Source of the DNA: Komagataeibacter rhaeticus
Lineage (GTDB): Bacteria; Pseudomonadota; Alphaproteobacteria; Acetobacterales; Acetobacteraceae
Direction: 5' to 3'
Length of the DNA stretch: 64,000 nucleotides
NCBI RefSeq assembly: GCF_003207855.1
Contig: NZ_NKTZ01000003.1
Location: forward strand, 124,001-188,000
Positions 29,210-38,313 of this stretch are shown here, piece after piece (position 1 is the first letter of the stretch; every line of letters starts with the position of its first letter). The position numbers and the translations under genes are program-made. The notes beneath the pieces were generated by a model. That model made no database searches, had not been told where the DNA came from, and saw only the letters and a program-made list of their open reading frames with translations.

Positions 29210-30553
29210 TCAGTGCTGTCCCAGCCGGGTGACCAGCAGCTGGTTGATGCGGAATCCCTCCACATCCACCACTTCAAAACGGAACCCGTCGGTATCCACC
29301 CGGTCCGCCTTGCGGGCCATGCGGCGCAGGTGGTGCATGACGAAGCCGCCAATCGTGTCGAACGGACCATTTTCATCCAGATCCACGGCATCGAGTTCAC
29401 GCCTGACATCCCCGATGGAGGCCGCCCCGTCGATCAGCCACGAATGGGCATCACGGCGCACGATCAGCTGTTCCTCGAACGGGTTGGCAAGCCCGCCCAT
29501 CAGTGCGCCCATGATGTCCTTGAAGGTGATCAGACCCACAACCAGGCCATATTCATTGACCACCAGCGCAAAGCCCACGCCGTGCGTATCGAACTGGGCC
29601 AGCGTATCCCACAGGTTGATTGTCTCGGGCACGGACAGCACATCGCGCCGCATGCGGAAGATCGCCCTGCCGCCGGGTGTGCTTTCCCTATGGTCGGGCG
29701 TGGCGGGTCCGGGCTGTTCGGGATCGACCACGGCGGCCAGCACGTCTTCCGCCCGGATGGAACCGATGACGGTATCCAGCCCGCCATCGCATAGCGGGTA
29801 GCGGGAATAGGGCTTGGCACGGACCTTGGTTTTCTGCACTTCCATGCTTTCCTGCACGTCCAGGAACACAATTTCATCACGCGGCGTCATGGCGGATGTG
29901 ATGGAACGGTCCTGCAGGCCCAGCACATTCTGGATCATCTGGTGCTCCTGTTCCAGCAATACGCCTGACGCCGTGCCGGCCGCCAGGATGGCGCGCAGGT
30001 CTTCGGGGGTTACCGGCTCCACCGTTGCGGCAGCCGGTATTTTCAGGGCACGCAGGATGGTGTCCGACAACCGCGAAAACACCCATACAATAGGATAGAG
30101 CACCCGGAGGGCCGCGGCAGGAAACCAGCCAACCGCAAGGGCCACCTTGTCGGGCGCGTTCATGGCGATGCGCTTGGGCAGCAGGTCGGCAAACAGTACG
30201 AACAGGCCCGTGACCAGCACGAACCCGAAAACGGAGGCCAGCGTTTCGGCCGTGGCACGGGACAGGTGCCAGCCCATCAGTCCACCAGCCACCGAAGGGG
30301 CCAGCATTTCCGAACTGATCATGCCGCCCAGCACGCCTACGCCGTTAAGGCATATCTGCAGCACCGTCATGACCTGCCCGCTGTTGCGCCGCAGCCGCAG
30401 GAACGCGCCTGCCCGCTCGTCCCCCGCTTCCGCACGGGCCCGCAGGCGCACGTCGCGCGCGGCGGCAAACGAGATTTCAGACAGCGAAATAAAGATATTG
30501 AGTGCGACCAGCAGCACCAGCGCCATCAGGCCAGAGAAGAACAGGATCACCAC
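29210..30553 (-). CDS. CNNM/CorC-type hemolysin-family membrane protein
   Basis: A 447-residue protein with an N-terminal CNNM (DUF21) membrane domain of about four helices (ILFFSGLMALVLLVALNIFI, then VFGFVLVTGLFVLFADLLP). A CBS-domain pair follows (SITSAMTPRDEIVFLDVQES and NLWDTLAQFDTHGVGFALVVNEYGLVVG in pieces). The C-terminal CorC_HlyC transporter-associated domain contains LIDGAASIGDVRRELD and DTIGGFVMHHL. Relatives are implicated in Mg2+/Co2+ efflux or resistance; the old name hemolysin is not evidence of toxin activity. Monocistronic by position, and convergent with the TPR gene. Confidence 0.9.
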   Translation of the reverse strand: MVILFFSGLMALVLLVALNIFISLSEISFAAARDVRLRARAEAGDERAGAFLRLRRNSGQVMTVLQICLNGVGVLGGMISSEMLAPSVAGGLMGWHLSRATAETLASVFGFVLVTGLFVLFADLLPKRIAMNAPDKVALAVGWFPAAALRVLYPIVWVFSRLSDTILRALKIPAAATVEPVTPEDLRAILAAGTASGVLLEQEHQMIQNVLGLQDRSITSAMTPRDEIVFLDVQESMEVQKTKVRAKPYSRYPLCDGGLDTVIGSIRAEDVLAAVVDPEQPGPATPDHRESTPGGRAIFRMRRDVLSVPETINLWDTLAQFDTHGVGFALVVNEYGLVVGLITFKDIMGALMGGLANPFEEQLIVRRDAHSWLIDGAASIGDVRRELDAVDLDENGPFDTIGGFVMHHLRRMARKADRVDTDGFRFEVVDVEGFRINQLLVTRLGQH

Positions 30554-30960
30554 AGCACCTAAAAAACAGTCGCAGGCCCTTCATAGCAGGTCATCGTGTA
30601 AATGCGTATGAATATATACAGATCGATCCGAAGCGTTTTTCCGCATTACATTGCGATTTATTAACAATATCCCGGCTCCATTACCGTAACCCGGCCGTCC
30701 CGACCCGCGCCCCCCGGCCCGCACGGGCGGGGGCCGATCAGGGCATGGGCGGGCAGGCAGTCTGATCCTGCGGGACAGGACCATTATAAAAACCGTAACG
30801 GGCGATAACAACATGCCAGTGATACGGCAGGAAACTGGACCGCCCCCTGCGGGCACGGATGGCCTGAAAATTATCTTTTTTAAAGAATGTACAACAGCGG
30901 TTTCCCGCGTTGGAGATAGTCTCTACGATCAGAACGGTAAATGACAAGGTTAGGCCATTA
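30554..30960. other. Intergenic region between CNNM and RcnB-like genes
   Basis: Divergent spacer of about 407 bp. It contains an AT-rich part (30600-30670) near the CNNM start and another (30865-30895) ahead of the RcnB-like gene, both suitable for promoters. A short palindrome GAGA-TAG-TCTC lies near 30912-30923. No coding or RNA gene could be supported. Confidence 0.35.
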
Positions 30961-31419
30961 ATGAAAACCAGATCCTTTCTTGCCCTCAGCGCGGCCTGCC
31001 TGATGGGCTTTGCCCCCCTCTCCCATGCACAGTCCATGGGGCCGCAGCGCGGGCCGGGCGGACCGGGCCAGATGGAAGGCCACGGGCCGGATAACGGGCC
31101 GGGCCACATGTCCGACCGCCATGCCCCGGCGCATGACATGCATGGCCGCCAGATGGCGGAACGTCCCGACGGACACGGTCGGGACAACTGGCATGACAAC
31201 AACCCCGACATGAACCGCACATGGCATGCGGGCGAGCGTTATGATGGCCCGCGCAACAGCCGCTGGGTGGTCAATGACTGGCAGCGCTACCATGGGCTTT
31301 CCGCACCGCCGGCGGGTTATCAGTGGATGCGCTATGGCAACCAGTACCTGCTGACCGCGCTGACCACGGGCGTGATTGCGGGCGTTGTCAGCGCAACCGT
31401 TGCCTCCCAGATCCGCTGA
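30961..31419 (+). CDS. RcnB-like periplasmic protein
   Basis: A 152-residue exported protein. The signal peptide is about residues 1-23 (FLALSAACLMGFAPLSHAQ). The middle is very rich in His, Met, Gly and Asp (GHGPDNGPGHMSDRHAPAHDMHG), compatible with metal binding. The C-terminal part matches the RcnB family: WVVNDWQRYHGLSAPPAGYQW followed by VRYGN-type residues and a closing hydrophobic helix. RcnB proteins influence nickel/cobalt homeostasis in enterics. Here a divalent-metal transporter gene lies just downstream, which fits a metal role, but this is inference. Confidence 0.82.
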   Translation: MKTRSFLALSAACLMGFAPLSHAQSMGPQRGPGGPGQMEGHGPDNGPGHMSDRHAPAHDMHGRQMAERPDGHGRDNWHDNNPDMNRTWHAGERYDGPRNSRWVVNDWQRYHGLSAPPAGYQWMRYGNQYLLTALTTGVIAGVVSATVASQIR

Positions 31420-31657
31420 TCCCGCCTGCCCACCAGCGCCATGCCCACCCGCGCCATGATCGTGAAAGCCCGGCCACAGGCCGGTACCTTTGATGATGCG
31501 CGACAACTCCCATCCCGCCCACGGGCGGGGTGGGACCCGTACGGCCTGCCCCCGTAACAGAACCGCAGGCGCCCGGTGCCGGGCACGCCTTGCCCGCAGG
31601 CCATAAAAGACTGCCTGATCAGTCAGCGCATGATAGCGCTTTAAAATTAAAAGACGT

Positions 31658-31760
31658 TCTTGGTGAAGCTTTTTGCACAAGCTTCGAAAGAACGCCGCCT
31701 TTTTGAAAAAGGCACCCCCAAAAACTTTTATTGTTTTTTATCAATTGGTTGTTTTCAAAC
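31658..31760. repeat. Copy of dispersed hairpin-bearing repeat
   Basis: Contains TTGGTGAAGCTTTTTGCACAAGCTTCGAAAG in pieces, then CGCCGCCTTTTTGAAAAAGGC (a weaker stem than other copies), then CCAAAAACTTTTATTG and TGTTTTCAAACAGTTTCC. The same block order is found at 61448-61538, and the first half at 21445-21510. It fills much of the 445-bp gap between the RcnB-like and Nramp genes. Confidence 0.6.
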
Positions 31761-31816
31761 AGTTTCCAAAACCAAGCCTATGTATTGCCTGTGCTGATAA
31801 AATTCTCTTGTGCAAT

Positions 31817-31840
31817 TTAATATAGCATATTGCATATTAA
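31817..31840. promoter_or_regulatory. Palindromic candidate operator ahead of the Nramp gene
   Basis: A 24-base imperfect palindrome with outer arms TTAATAT and ATATTAA ends just before the Nramp coding region. The inner AATATAGC-ATATT-GCATATT resembles MntR boxes (an AYATAGC-N5-GCTATRT-type layout). Its position would let a repressor block transcription. The link to MntR or a Fur/Mur protein is inference. Confidence 0.45.
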
Positions 31841-31864
31841 GGGGTGATCGGATTGACTGGCGGC

Positions 31865-33226
31865 ATGACAGCCCGCAAGCCGCCCCCTGCCCCCGCCCGT
31901 TCCGCCTGGCGTTTTGCCACGGCGGCGGAACCCGAACGCAACACCCTGCCCGAAGCCTTTTCCAGCGTGCGGGTGCCCGGTCCCGGCGCGTCGTGGCTGC
32001 GGCGGTTCCTGGCCTTTGTGGGGCCGGGCTACATGGTATCGGTGGGTTATATGGACCCCGGCAACTGGGCCACGGACCTGCAGGGCGGCGCACAGTTCGG
32101 CTACACGCTGCTGGCGGTGATCATGCTGTCCAACTTCATGGCCATCCTGCTGCAGGCCCTGTCCGCCCGGCTGGGCATTGCCACGGGACGGGATCTGGCG
32201 CAGGCCTGCCGCGACCATTTTCCGCCCGCACTCAATATTGTCCTGTGGCTGGCCTGCGAACTGGCCATCATCGCCTGTGACCTGGCCGAAGTCATCGGCA
32301 CGGCGGTGGCCCTGCAGCTTCTGTTCGGCCTGCCACTGCTGGCAGGCGCGCTGATTTCGGCGCTGGATGCCTTTATCGTACTCCTGCTCATGAACCGGGG
32401 CTTCCGGTACCTGGAAGCCTTCGTCATCGGGCTGCTAAGCGTGATCGCCGTATGTTTTGCCGTTCAGGTTGCCGCGGCGCAACCTCCGGCTGCGGCCATT
32501 CTGCGCGGGTTCCTGCCTTCGGCGCAGATCATTACCAACAGCCAGATGCTCTATATCGCCATCGGCATCATCGGGGCGACCGTCATGCCCCACAACCTGT
32601 ACCTGCATTCCTCCATCGTGCAGACCCGCGCCTATGACCGCACCGGGCCGGGACGGCGGGAAGCCATCCGCTGGGCCACATGGGACAGCACCATCGCCCT
32701 GATATTCGCGCTTTTCATCAATGCCGCCATCCTGATCGTGGCCGCCGCCGCCTTTCATGGCACCGGCCACGAAGCGATTGCCGAAATCGGGGATGCCTAC
32801 CGCCTGCTCTCCCCCGTGCTGGGGCTGGGCATTGCCTCCACACTGTTCGCGCTGGCCCTGCTGGCGGCGGGCACCAATTCCACCGTTACCGGCACGCTGG
32901 CAGGCCAGATCATCATGGAGGGATTCCTGCGCCTGCAGATCCCGCACTGGGCACGGCGGCTGCTGACACGCGGGCTGGCCATCGTGCCGGTCCTGGTCAT
33001 GACCGTGCTGTATGGCAGCCGGGGCGTGAGCGAACTGCTGCTGGCCAGTCAGGTCATCCTGTCGCTGCAGCTGCCATTTGCCGTCGTCCCGCTGGTCCTG
33101 TTCGTATCCGACCGCGACAAGATGGGGGCATTCGTCGTTTCCCGCCCCATGGCCGTGCTGTCGTGGCTGGTGGCGCTGGTCATCGTGCTGCTGAACTTCA
33201 AGCTGCTGTACGACACGCTGGCCTGA
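31865..33226 (+). CDS. mntH: Nramp-family divalent metal transporter
   Basis: Proton-coupled Mn2+/Fe2+ importer, about 453 residues with eleven expected helices. The metal-binding signature of helix 1 is [10 protein letters not shown] and that of helix 6 is VMPHNLYLH; both are intact. An N-terminal polar segment of about 45 residues precedes the core. The start is uncertain: a GTG at 31844 and a TTG at 31853 are in frame; AAGGGG at 31839-31844 suits the TTG best, while 31865 is the first ATG. A palindrome just upstream suggests metal-dependent repression. Confidence 0.92.
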   Translation: MTARKPPPAPARSAWRFATAAEPERNTLPEAFSSVRVPGPGASWLRRFLAFVGPGYMVSVGYMDPGNWATDLQGGAQFGYTLLAVIMLSNFMAILLQALSARLGIATGRDLAQACRDHFPPALNIVLWLACELAIIACDLAEVIGTAVALQLLFGLPLLAGALISALDAFIVLLLMNRGFRYLEAFVIGLLSVIAVCFAVQVAAAQPPAAAILRGFLPSAQIITNSQMLYIAIGIIGATVMPHNLYLHSSIVQTRAYDRTGPGRREAIRWATWDSTIALIFALFINAAILIVAAAAFHGTGHEAIAEIGDAYRLLSPVLGLGIASTLFALALLAAGTNSTVTGTLAGQIIMEGFLRLQIPHWARRLLTRGLAIVPVLVMTVLYGSRGVSELLLASQVILSLQLPFAVVPLVLFVSDRDKMGAFVVSRPMAVLSWLVALVIVLLNFKLLYDTLA

Positions 33227-33240
33227 CGCCGTGCAAAGGT

Positions 33241-33270
33241 TGCAACACTTTGACGCACGGCAGTGTTGCA
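33241..33270 (+). terminator. Hairpin after mntH
   Basis: Nine-base perfect arms TGCAACACT (33241-33249) and AGTGTTGCA (33262-33270) enclose a 12-base loop, 15 bp after the stop. No T-tract follows directly, so a terminator role is likely but not certain. Confidence 0.45.
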
Positions 33271-33313
33271 GCCGCCGCCCGGCTGAAAGGCTTCTTTCTC
33301 CCCCCGGGCAGGC

Positions 33314-33343
33314 TATAACAGACGCAATCCGTTATAACATACG
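33314..33343. promoter_or_regulatory. Paired direct repeat upstream of the small gene at 33377
   Basis: TATAACAGACG (33314-33324) and TATAACATACG (33333-33343) form a direct repeat with one mismatch and a 19-base period, ending 33 bp before the ATG. The second copy also sits in CCGT...ACGG. It may be a two-site operator or overlapping -10 elements; the binding factor is unknown. Confidence 0.35.
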
Positions 33344-33376
33344 GTAATCCCCTGTTTATTCATATGGAAACCATTC

Positions 33377-33682
33377 ATGTCAGTTGCAGCTACACTTCGG
33401 GAAGCCATCACGAAGAAAATCGTCGTCGGCTTTACCTTCAATGGCAAGAACTACATTGGCTCACCCCATGCACTGGGTGAAAGTGATGGCGTGGCCCAGG
33501 TCCTGATCTATCGCGGGGAAGACGCCCATGCCAAGGGCATTCCCCCCATGGGTGAATGGAGCACCCTGCCCCTGTCGGACATGACGGACATGAAACTGCT
33601 GCCGGAGGAAGCCTTCCACACCGGCCACCCCGATGCCCATGCCGCAAAGGGGCTGCACCGGGTTGACGTGCGCGTGGCCTGA
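33377..33682 (+). CDS. Conserved small protein of unknown function
   Basis: A 101-residue soluble protein that I do not recognise. Features are an N-terminal amphipathic helix (ATLREAITKKIVVGF), a beta-rich middle (NGKNYIGSPHALGES, VAQVLIYRGED) and a His/Asp-rich end (HTGHPDAHAAKGLHRVDV). No signal peptide. It may be monocistronic: hairpins lie on either side, and a paired repeat lies just upstream. It is convergent with the MscS-type gene. Confidence 0.7.
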   Translation: MSVAATLREAITKKIVVGFTFNGKNYIGSPHALGESDGVAQVLIYRGEDAHAKGIPPMGEWSTLPLSDMTDMKLLPEEAFHTGHPDAHAAKGLHRVDVRVA

Positions 33683-33717
33683 AGCGCCGTCCCCTCTCTT
33701 CTGCCCGTAAAGAATAC

Positions 33718-33744
33718 GGCCGCGCCCCGCTACCGGACGCGGCC
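33718..33744. terminator. Hairpin between convergent genes
   Basis: Arms GGCCGCG (33718-33724) and CGCGGCC (33738-33744) flank a 13-base loop between the small gene and the MscS-type gene, 6 bp from the latter's stop. Position suggests bidirectional termination. Confidence 0.45.
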
Positions 33745-33749
33745 ACCCC

Positions 33750-36212
33750 TTACGCCTGTGGCGTGCGGGGCCTGTCTGCCAGTGCCACCTGAAGCCCCCT
33801 GTCCCCATCCGGGTTGCCCAGCAGGTTGAGGAAACTGGGAACGGGAAATTTGATCCCCTCACGGTTCATGCGCACGGCAAGCCTGCTGTAATAGGCGCGA
33901 TAGACCGTCCATTTGGCACCGGGTGACGTCCGGATCGAGCCAAGGAAGCGCGCGCCGTTGCCATCGGCCTGCTCGATCCCCAGAAATTTGAAATCCGACA
34001 GCACAAGATGGGTGTAACGCGGTTCCTTGCGCAGTTCTTCCAGTTCCTCATGCAAGATGGTGGTCAGTTGCTGCGTGTCCTGCCCGAGGTCGATCATGAT
34101 ATCGACCACAACCAGATTATAGTCACGCGATGTATTGGCGATGGACGAGACTTCCGAAAATGGAATGATGTGCAGGTCGCCATTGATCGAACGCAGCCGC
34201 AGCGTGCGGATGGACAGGTGTTCCACCGTACCCGCGACACCCCCCGCCGTAACCCAGTCGCCCACCTGAATGGCGTTTTCGACCAGCATGAAAAAGCCGG
34301 TAATGAAATCCTTGACCAGGCTCTGCGCGCCAAAGGCGATGGCCGCACCCATGATGCCGGCCCCCGTCAGCAGCGGCGCCACGTTGATCCCGATCTGTGA
34401 AAGCGTGGTGACCGCCACGATAATGATGATCAGCGCCAGCAGCACCGTCTTGATGATGGGCAGTACGGTACGCAGCCGGCTGGCGCGTCCGGTCTGAGAT
34501 GAGTTTTCAAAGCGCGTGATCTGGCCCTGCAGGGCGGCATTGGCCGCTTCCCACGTAAAGATGGCCACCGTATAGGCCACCAGCACCGACCCGATCACCC
34601 CGATAAGCTTCTGCCCCAGCCTGCCATGGACAAGGAAGTGGATGGCCGGCAGCCCCAGCGCCTGCAGGAAGACGATGGCAGTGGCAAAGAACATGAGAAA
34701 GGACAGGATCTTGCGCGAAACCGGATAATAATAGTCCATCCGCGCCTGCAGGCCGGGATAACGTGCCTCCAGCGCGGGCGAGACATGGAACAGCCGGTTC
34801 TGCAGGTTATAGAGCACGACCGACAGCACACGCGACAGGATGACGACCGCCGTGGTCAGGATGACCGTGCGGATGATCCAGGCATAACCGCCACTGATAT
34901 GGGTGGCCCAGATCAGCCAGAGCGCAAAATTGAAGAACATGGCCGGCACCCACCACAGGTGGACCAGCCGCCCGACAAACATCCAGAAAGGCTGCGCGCG
35001 CAGCCGTGCCGGGGGTTGCAGGGCCGTTGCGACATGGGTGCGCACACGCCATGTAAAGATGGCGACAAGCACATGCTCGACCAGCACCACGCTGCGGATG
35101 ATCGCTTCCGTGCCGCGCGCGGGCATGTCGAACACGCCACCCAGCGTGGAAAGGCAGACCACGACCGAGGGGGCCGCAACAAGAAAATTGAGCCAGTGCG
35201 TGACCATGAAGGCCGTCTGGTTGCTGGCGCTGCACAGGCGGATGGCAGGCGAGCGGGGGACAAACAGCGTCTCCATCAGCAGGTAGACCACACGGGCAAC
35301 CACATAGGCATTGGTCAGCGTGATGGTCACCGCCCTGGCCTGCTGGGTGGTGGTCAGCAGGTAGGCAAAGCTGGTGCCCAGCGCAAAGAACAGTCCGACC
35401 GGCAGCAGCTTGATCAGCAGGTGCAGCAGCGAATAGGGCACCCGGGCCAGCAGCCGCAGGGTGGCATGCTGGGCCTGCATGTCGTCCTGCTGTGTCTGGC
35501 GTGCCGCGCTGTCATCGCTGCCCGCGGCGTCCGGGGTGGATGGCGCGGACATGCCCTGTGGCGGGGCATGCAGGTTAAGTCGCTGCTCGGTTGCCATGGC
35601 ACGCGCCGTGACTTTCAGCAGCGGCCTGCGCAGAAGCAGTGAAAAACCGTGTTCCGCCGCCAGCGCCAGCAGCAGGATAAGGGTGGCCCGCCCCACGGCG
35701 TCAAGCAGGATGATGCGGGAGTCCGGATCGGCAAAGATGGTATGCGTCCAGTGCACGACAAACACCAGATCACCAAACAGGGCCACGAAATGCTGCGCCT
35801 GGACAATCAGCTTGCCCCGCAGGGATGACGCATCCTGCACGATGTCACTGCCCAGACTGTCGGGCTGGACGGATACTGGCCGCGCGGCCACGGTTGCGGC
35901 CGGTGCGGGGGCCGGCGCTGCCGCAGGCAGTTGTGACGCAATGGCGGCAAGGGTATTTTCGAATTCGGCCCGTTTTGCCGGGTCATTGATCACGTCCAGC
36001 ACCTGCCGCGCCTGTTCGCGCGTCATGGCGGCGGGCTGCGTTCCGGCCGCGTGTCCGGCCACGCTGCCCGCCATGACCCACAGCCCCAGCAGCATCCATA
36101 CGATGCCACGCCACCTGCCGGTATGATGGCGGCCCGACCCGGCTGGCGTCACGCCTGCGGATCCGGGATTGCGCCCCATGCCATGGCGGCATGTATCCGT
36201 AAGGTATCGCAT
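33750..36212 (-). CDS. Large MscS-family mechanosensitive channel (YbiO-like)
   Basis: About 820 residues, much longer than classical MscS (about 290) and similar in plan to YbiO-type channels. A signal-like N-terminus is followed by a periplasmic segment with REQARQVLDVINDPAKRAEFE and a Pro/Ala-rich linker. Around ten to eleven helices follow. The MscS core begins with INVAPLLTGAGIMGAAIAFGAQSLVKDFITG, the pore helix and its continuation, then VGDWVTAGGVAGTVEHLSIRTLRLRSINGDLHIIPF-type beta domain and the cytoplasmic alpha/beta part. Such channels release solutes on hypo-osmotic shock. The start could also be the ATG at 36179. Confidence 0.88.
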   Translation of the reverse strand: MRYLTDTCRHGMGRNPGSAGVTPAGSGRHHTGRWRGIVWMLLGLWVMAGSVAGHAAGTQPAAMTREQARQVLDVINDPAKRAEFENTLAAIASQLPAAAPAPAPAATVAARPVSVQPDSLGSDIVQDASSLRGKLIVQAQHFVALFGDLVFVVHWTHTIFADPDSRIILLDAVGRATLILLLALAAEHGFSLLLRRPLLKVTARAMATEQRLNLHAPPQGMSAPSTPDAAGSDDSAARQTQQDDMQAQHATLRLLARVPYSLLHLLIKLLPVGLFFALGTSFAYLLTTTQQARAVTITLTNAYVVARVVYLLMETLFVPRSPAIRLCSASNQTAFMVTHWLNFLVAAPSVVVCLSTLGGVFDMPARGTEAIIRSVVLVEHVLVAIFTWRVRTHVATALQPPARLRAQPFWMFVGRLVHLWWVPAMFFNFALWLIWATHISGGYAWIIRTVILTTAVVILSRVLSVVLYNLQNRLFHVSPALEARYPGLQARMDYYYPVSRKILSFLMFFATAIVFLQALGLPAIHFLVHGRLGQKLIGVIGSVLVAYTVAIFTWEAANAALQGQITRFENSSQTGRASRLRTVLPIIKTVLLALIIIIVAVTTLSQIGINVAPLLTGAGIMGAAIAFGAQSLVKDFITGFFMLVENAIQVGDWVTAGGVAGTVEHLSIRTLRLRSINGDLHIIPFSEVSSIANTSRDYNLVVVDIMIDLGQDTQQLTTILHEELEELRKEPRYTHLVLSDFKFLGIEQADGNGARFLGSIRTSPGAKWTVYRAYYSRLAVRMNREGIKFPVPSFLNLLGNPDGDRGLQVALADRPRTPQA

Positions 36213-36539
36213 CTTTTCCGTCCCGACTGCTGTGTTCTGGCCATCTGCAAGGTAAATGCGGCAGGGACATTTGCCATTTCAGACAGGTTGCCGGTTTTAT
36301 TGCAGAGATGGATATGGAAGCGCAGAGACGGGAAAGCCGGGCAGATATGCAATAAATTACCCTACCTTTTTCAGCAGGGTTTTGGCGGACTGTATTTTAT
36401 TTCCATGCTTAATTTTTATATAAATAAGATATATTATTTAATTTTATATCAACTTATCTTATATCTGTTGCAGGAATGAATTGCCAGATCATGCCCCCGC
36501 CCGGAAGGGGCCATGCGCGACGGGCCACGCATGCGGGCC
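36213..36539. other. Intergenic region with AT-rich block
   Basis: From about 36345 to 36475 the sequence is strongly AT-rich (TATATAAATAAGATATATTATTTAATTTTATATC in pieces), unlike its surroundings. It lies downstream of the glycosyltransferase-like gene and upstream of the MscS-type gene, so it most likely includes the MscS promoter. Short open frames here have no support. Confidence 0.35.
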
Positions 36540-37397
36540 TCAGCGCGGCACGTCGTAATTCAGATGGCTTTCGTTGATGTGCCGCAGGATGCCGGTATCA
36601 CGGAACAGATCCTGCCTGTCGGGACGGAGCGCGTGACGCGAAAGAAAGGCACGCGCTTCCGCCGTGGCTTCCCGGCGCGGATAGTCCTGCGCCGCCGGTT
36701 TGAGATGTTCGATGGCCGTATAGTCCACAATGCCGACATTATGGTTGTTCCTGCGGGCTTCATGACAGAACAGGATGTCCGTCGCCCACGCCCACCGCAG
36801 TTCCGGGAACGGAAACAGGTAGGCAATCGCGTCACGATGGAACGCGGTGACCGGCCCGTCCTCGACATAGCGCGTCACGCGGCCCAGGCTGTTCCATCTG
36901 CGGTAGTTGAACGTAAAGGACGTATAGGAATGATACCGGTGCGCGGGCTGGGATATCTTGAGATCCATGACTTCGCATAACGGTATGAATGTATCCAGAA
37001 AATGCTGTGGCAGGGCCACATCATCATCCATGACCACAACCCAGTCATAGTCCTTCAGGTTGACCTGGGCCAGGGCCGCGTTGATATTCGAAAACTTGCC
37101 CCTGTCGCCCATATCGGCGGTCAGGAAGTCAACCCTGTGCCGTGTAATGCTGAGCCGGTTGAACATGTTGCGCAGCTTCCGGCCCCGTTTGGGCACATGC
37201 ACCGATGTAACCAGGATATGGCGCAGCGGATACCGATGCGTCATGCGCCTGACCTGCCGGGCGAATTTCCTGTTATGCAGGTCGAACAGCATGTCGGTCA
37301 GGAACGAGACCTTGCGCTTCTGCCAGAAATTCTTGTGCTGACAGAAATCGGAGTCAAAGAAATCCTTTTTTGTCTGTGTCGTATCCTCGGCATTCAT
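36540..37397 (-). CDS. Glycosyltransferase-like protein (GT-A type)
   Basis: A 285-residue cytoplasmic protein. The ATG at 37397 has AGGAG at good spacing; the frame is open to 37457. A GT-A-like nucleotide-sugar site is suggested by YDWVVVMDDDVALPQHFLDT, where the DDD would hold the metal, and by the preceding NINAALAQVNL helix. Further on are SYTSFTFNYRRWNSLG, RYVEDGPVTAFHRDA and RWAWATDILFCHEA. It is Asn/Lys-rich at the N-terminus and somewhat less GC-biased than neighbours. No other polysaccharide genes are next to it, so donor and acceptor are unknown. Confidence 0.62.
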   Translation of the reverse strand: MNAEDTTQTKKDFFDSDFCQHKNFWQKRKVSFLTDMLFDLHNRKFARQVRRMTHRYPLRHILVTSVHVPKRGRKLRNMFNRLSITRHRVDFLTADMGDRGKFSNINAALAQVNLKDYDWVVVMDDDVALPQHFLDTFIPLCEVMDLKISQPAHRYHSYTSFTFNYRRWNSLGRVTRYVEDGPVTAFHRDAIAYLFPFPELRWAWATDILFCHEARRNNHNVGIVDYTAIEHLKPAAQDYPRREATAEARAFLSRHALRPDRQDLFRDTGILRHINESHLNYDVPR

Positions 37398-37900
37398 GAT
37401 GTGGCTCCTGTTTCCGCTACGCCCCGGTACCGCATGACGCACAGGGCGGCATGGCACGGCGGCGCGGGCCCGCAGCCTTCATGCCCCGTCCCGCCTGCGG
37501 GACTGCGGGCCGGTGGCGCGGACCGGGACGGACGTTCAACAGAAGCACGCAAGTAAAGTTTCAAAATATTTCCACATGACATACATGCGTTTTCTTGTAT
37601 GACTTCCTGAATATTGGCGGATGATCCAAGCGGACGGAACCCTTTACAGCATGGTGCAGCAGGATCACGGGCAACCCCTGCATGGCCATTACACAGGCAG
37701 CCTTTGGGGCATGTAAAACACGCCATGCAATACCCCGTCGGCCCGCTGCCGGTCCGGCGGGAACGGACCCGGCATGCCGGAAAGTCGTCCGCCCCTGCGC
37801 GGCCCTCTGTCCGCATGCCGACCATGAACAGACAGGGCGGGGCCTGCCCGCAGCCTGCCCCGCCCTGCCCGATGATGGCCGTTACCGGGGGAATGCCCCC
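37398..37900. other. Intergenic region without supported gene
   Basis: About 500 bp. It holds an AT-richer patch (37545-37615) and a strong GC hairpin at about 37833-37866 (GGGCGGGGC pairing with GCCCCGCCC) downstream of the minus-strand gene at 37901, a possible terminator without T-run. Open frames on both strands overlap each other and show no family features. Confidence 0.35.
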
Positions 37901-38131
37901 TCAGATGCAGCTTTTCCCCTGTGCCAGGGTCAATGCGTGGGAGGCAAGGAAGCGGAACTGCTCCTGTTCCTCGGGAAAGGCGGGAATGCCCTGCATCGGG
38001 TGCGCCGTGCTATGATAGCGGTGCAGGTTGCTCAGCCGCCGCCACGGCCGGTCGGGGTGCTGCTTGCTCCACAGGCTTATGGCCCGCAGTTCAAGTTCCT
38101 GGTTGTTCAGCTGTGTATCTGACTGCGTCAT
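37901..38131 (-). CDS. Small protein of unknown function
   Basis: A 76-residue polar protein, MTQSDTQLNNQELELRAIS at the start, then WSKQHPDRPWRRLSNLHRYHS and EEQEQFRFLASHALTLA. It has no signal peptide or membrane helix. The ATG at 38131 has AAGGGAG six bases upstream, better placed than the ATG two codons earlier. The longer open frame to 38371 has no coding look. I do not recognise a family. Confidence 0.6.
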   Translation of the reverse strand: MTQSDTQLNNQELELRAISLWSKQHPDRPWRRLSNLHRYHSTAHPMQGIPAFPEEQEQFRFLASHALTLAQGKSCI

Positions 38132-38313
38132 GTCCATCTCCCTTGCATGCGCATGGTGGGCACTGGAACTGTCACGAGGCATGCCGGTATGCGGTGGTAG
38201 CGTGCCACCTGCATCCAACGTCCCACCATAACACAGGTTCATCCCGATCCGTAGATTTTCCCGACAGTGTGAAGGAAAAATCGTGCAGGGACGCCGCCCG
38301 GCCGGGACGGGAC

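Noticed and set aside
37614-38015. Plus-strand open frames between the glycosyltransferase-like gene and the gene at 37901
   Set aside because: They run antisense into the better supported minus-strand gene and have no recognisable domain.
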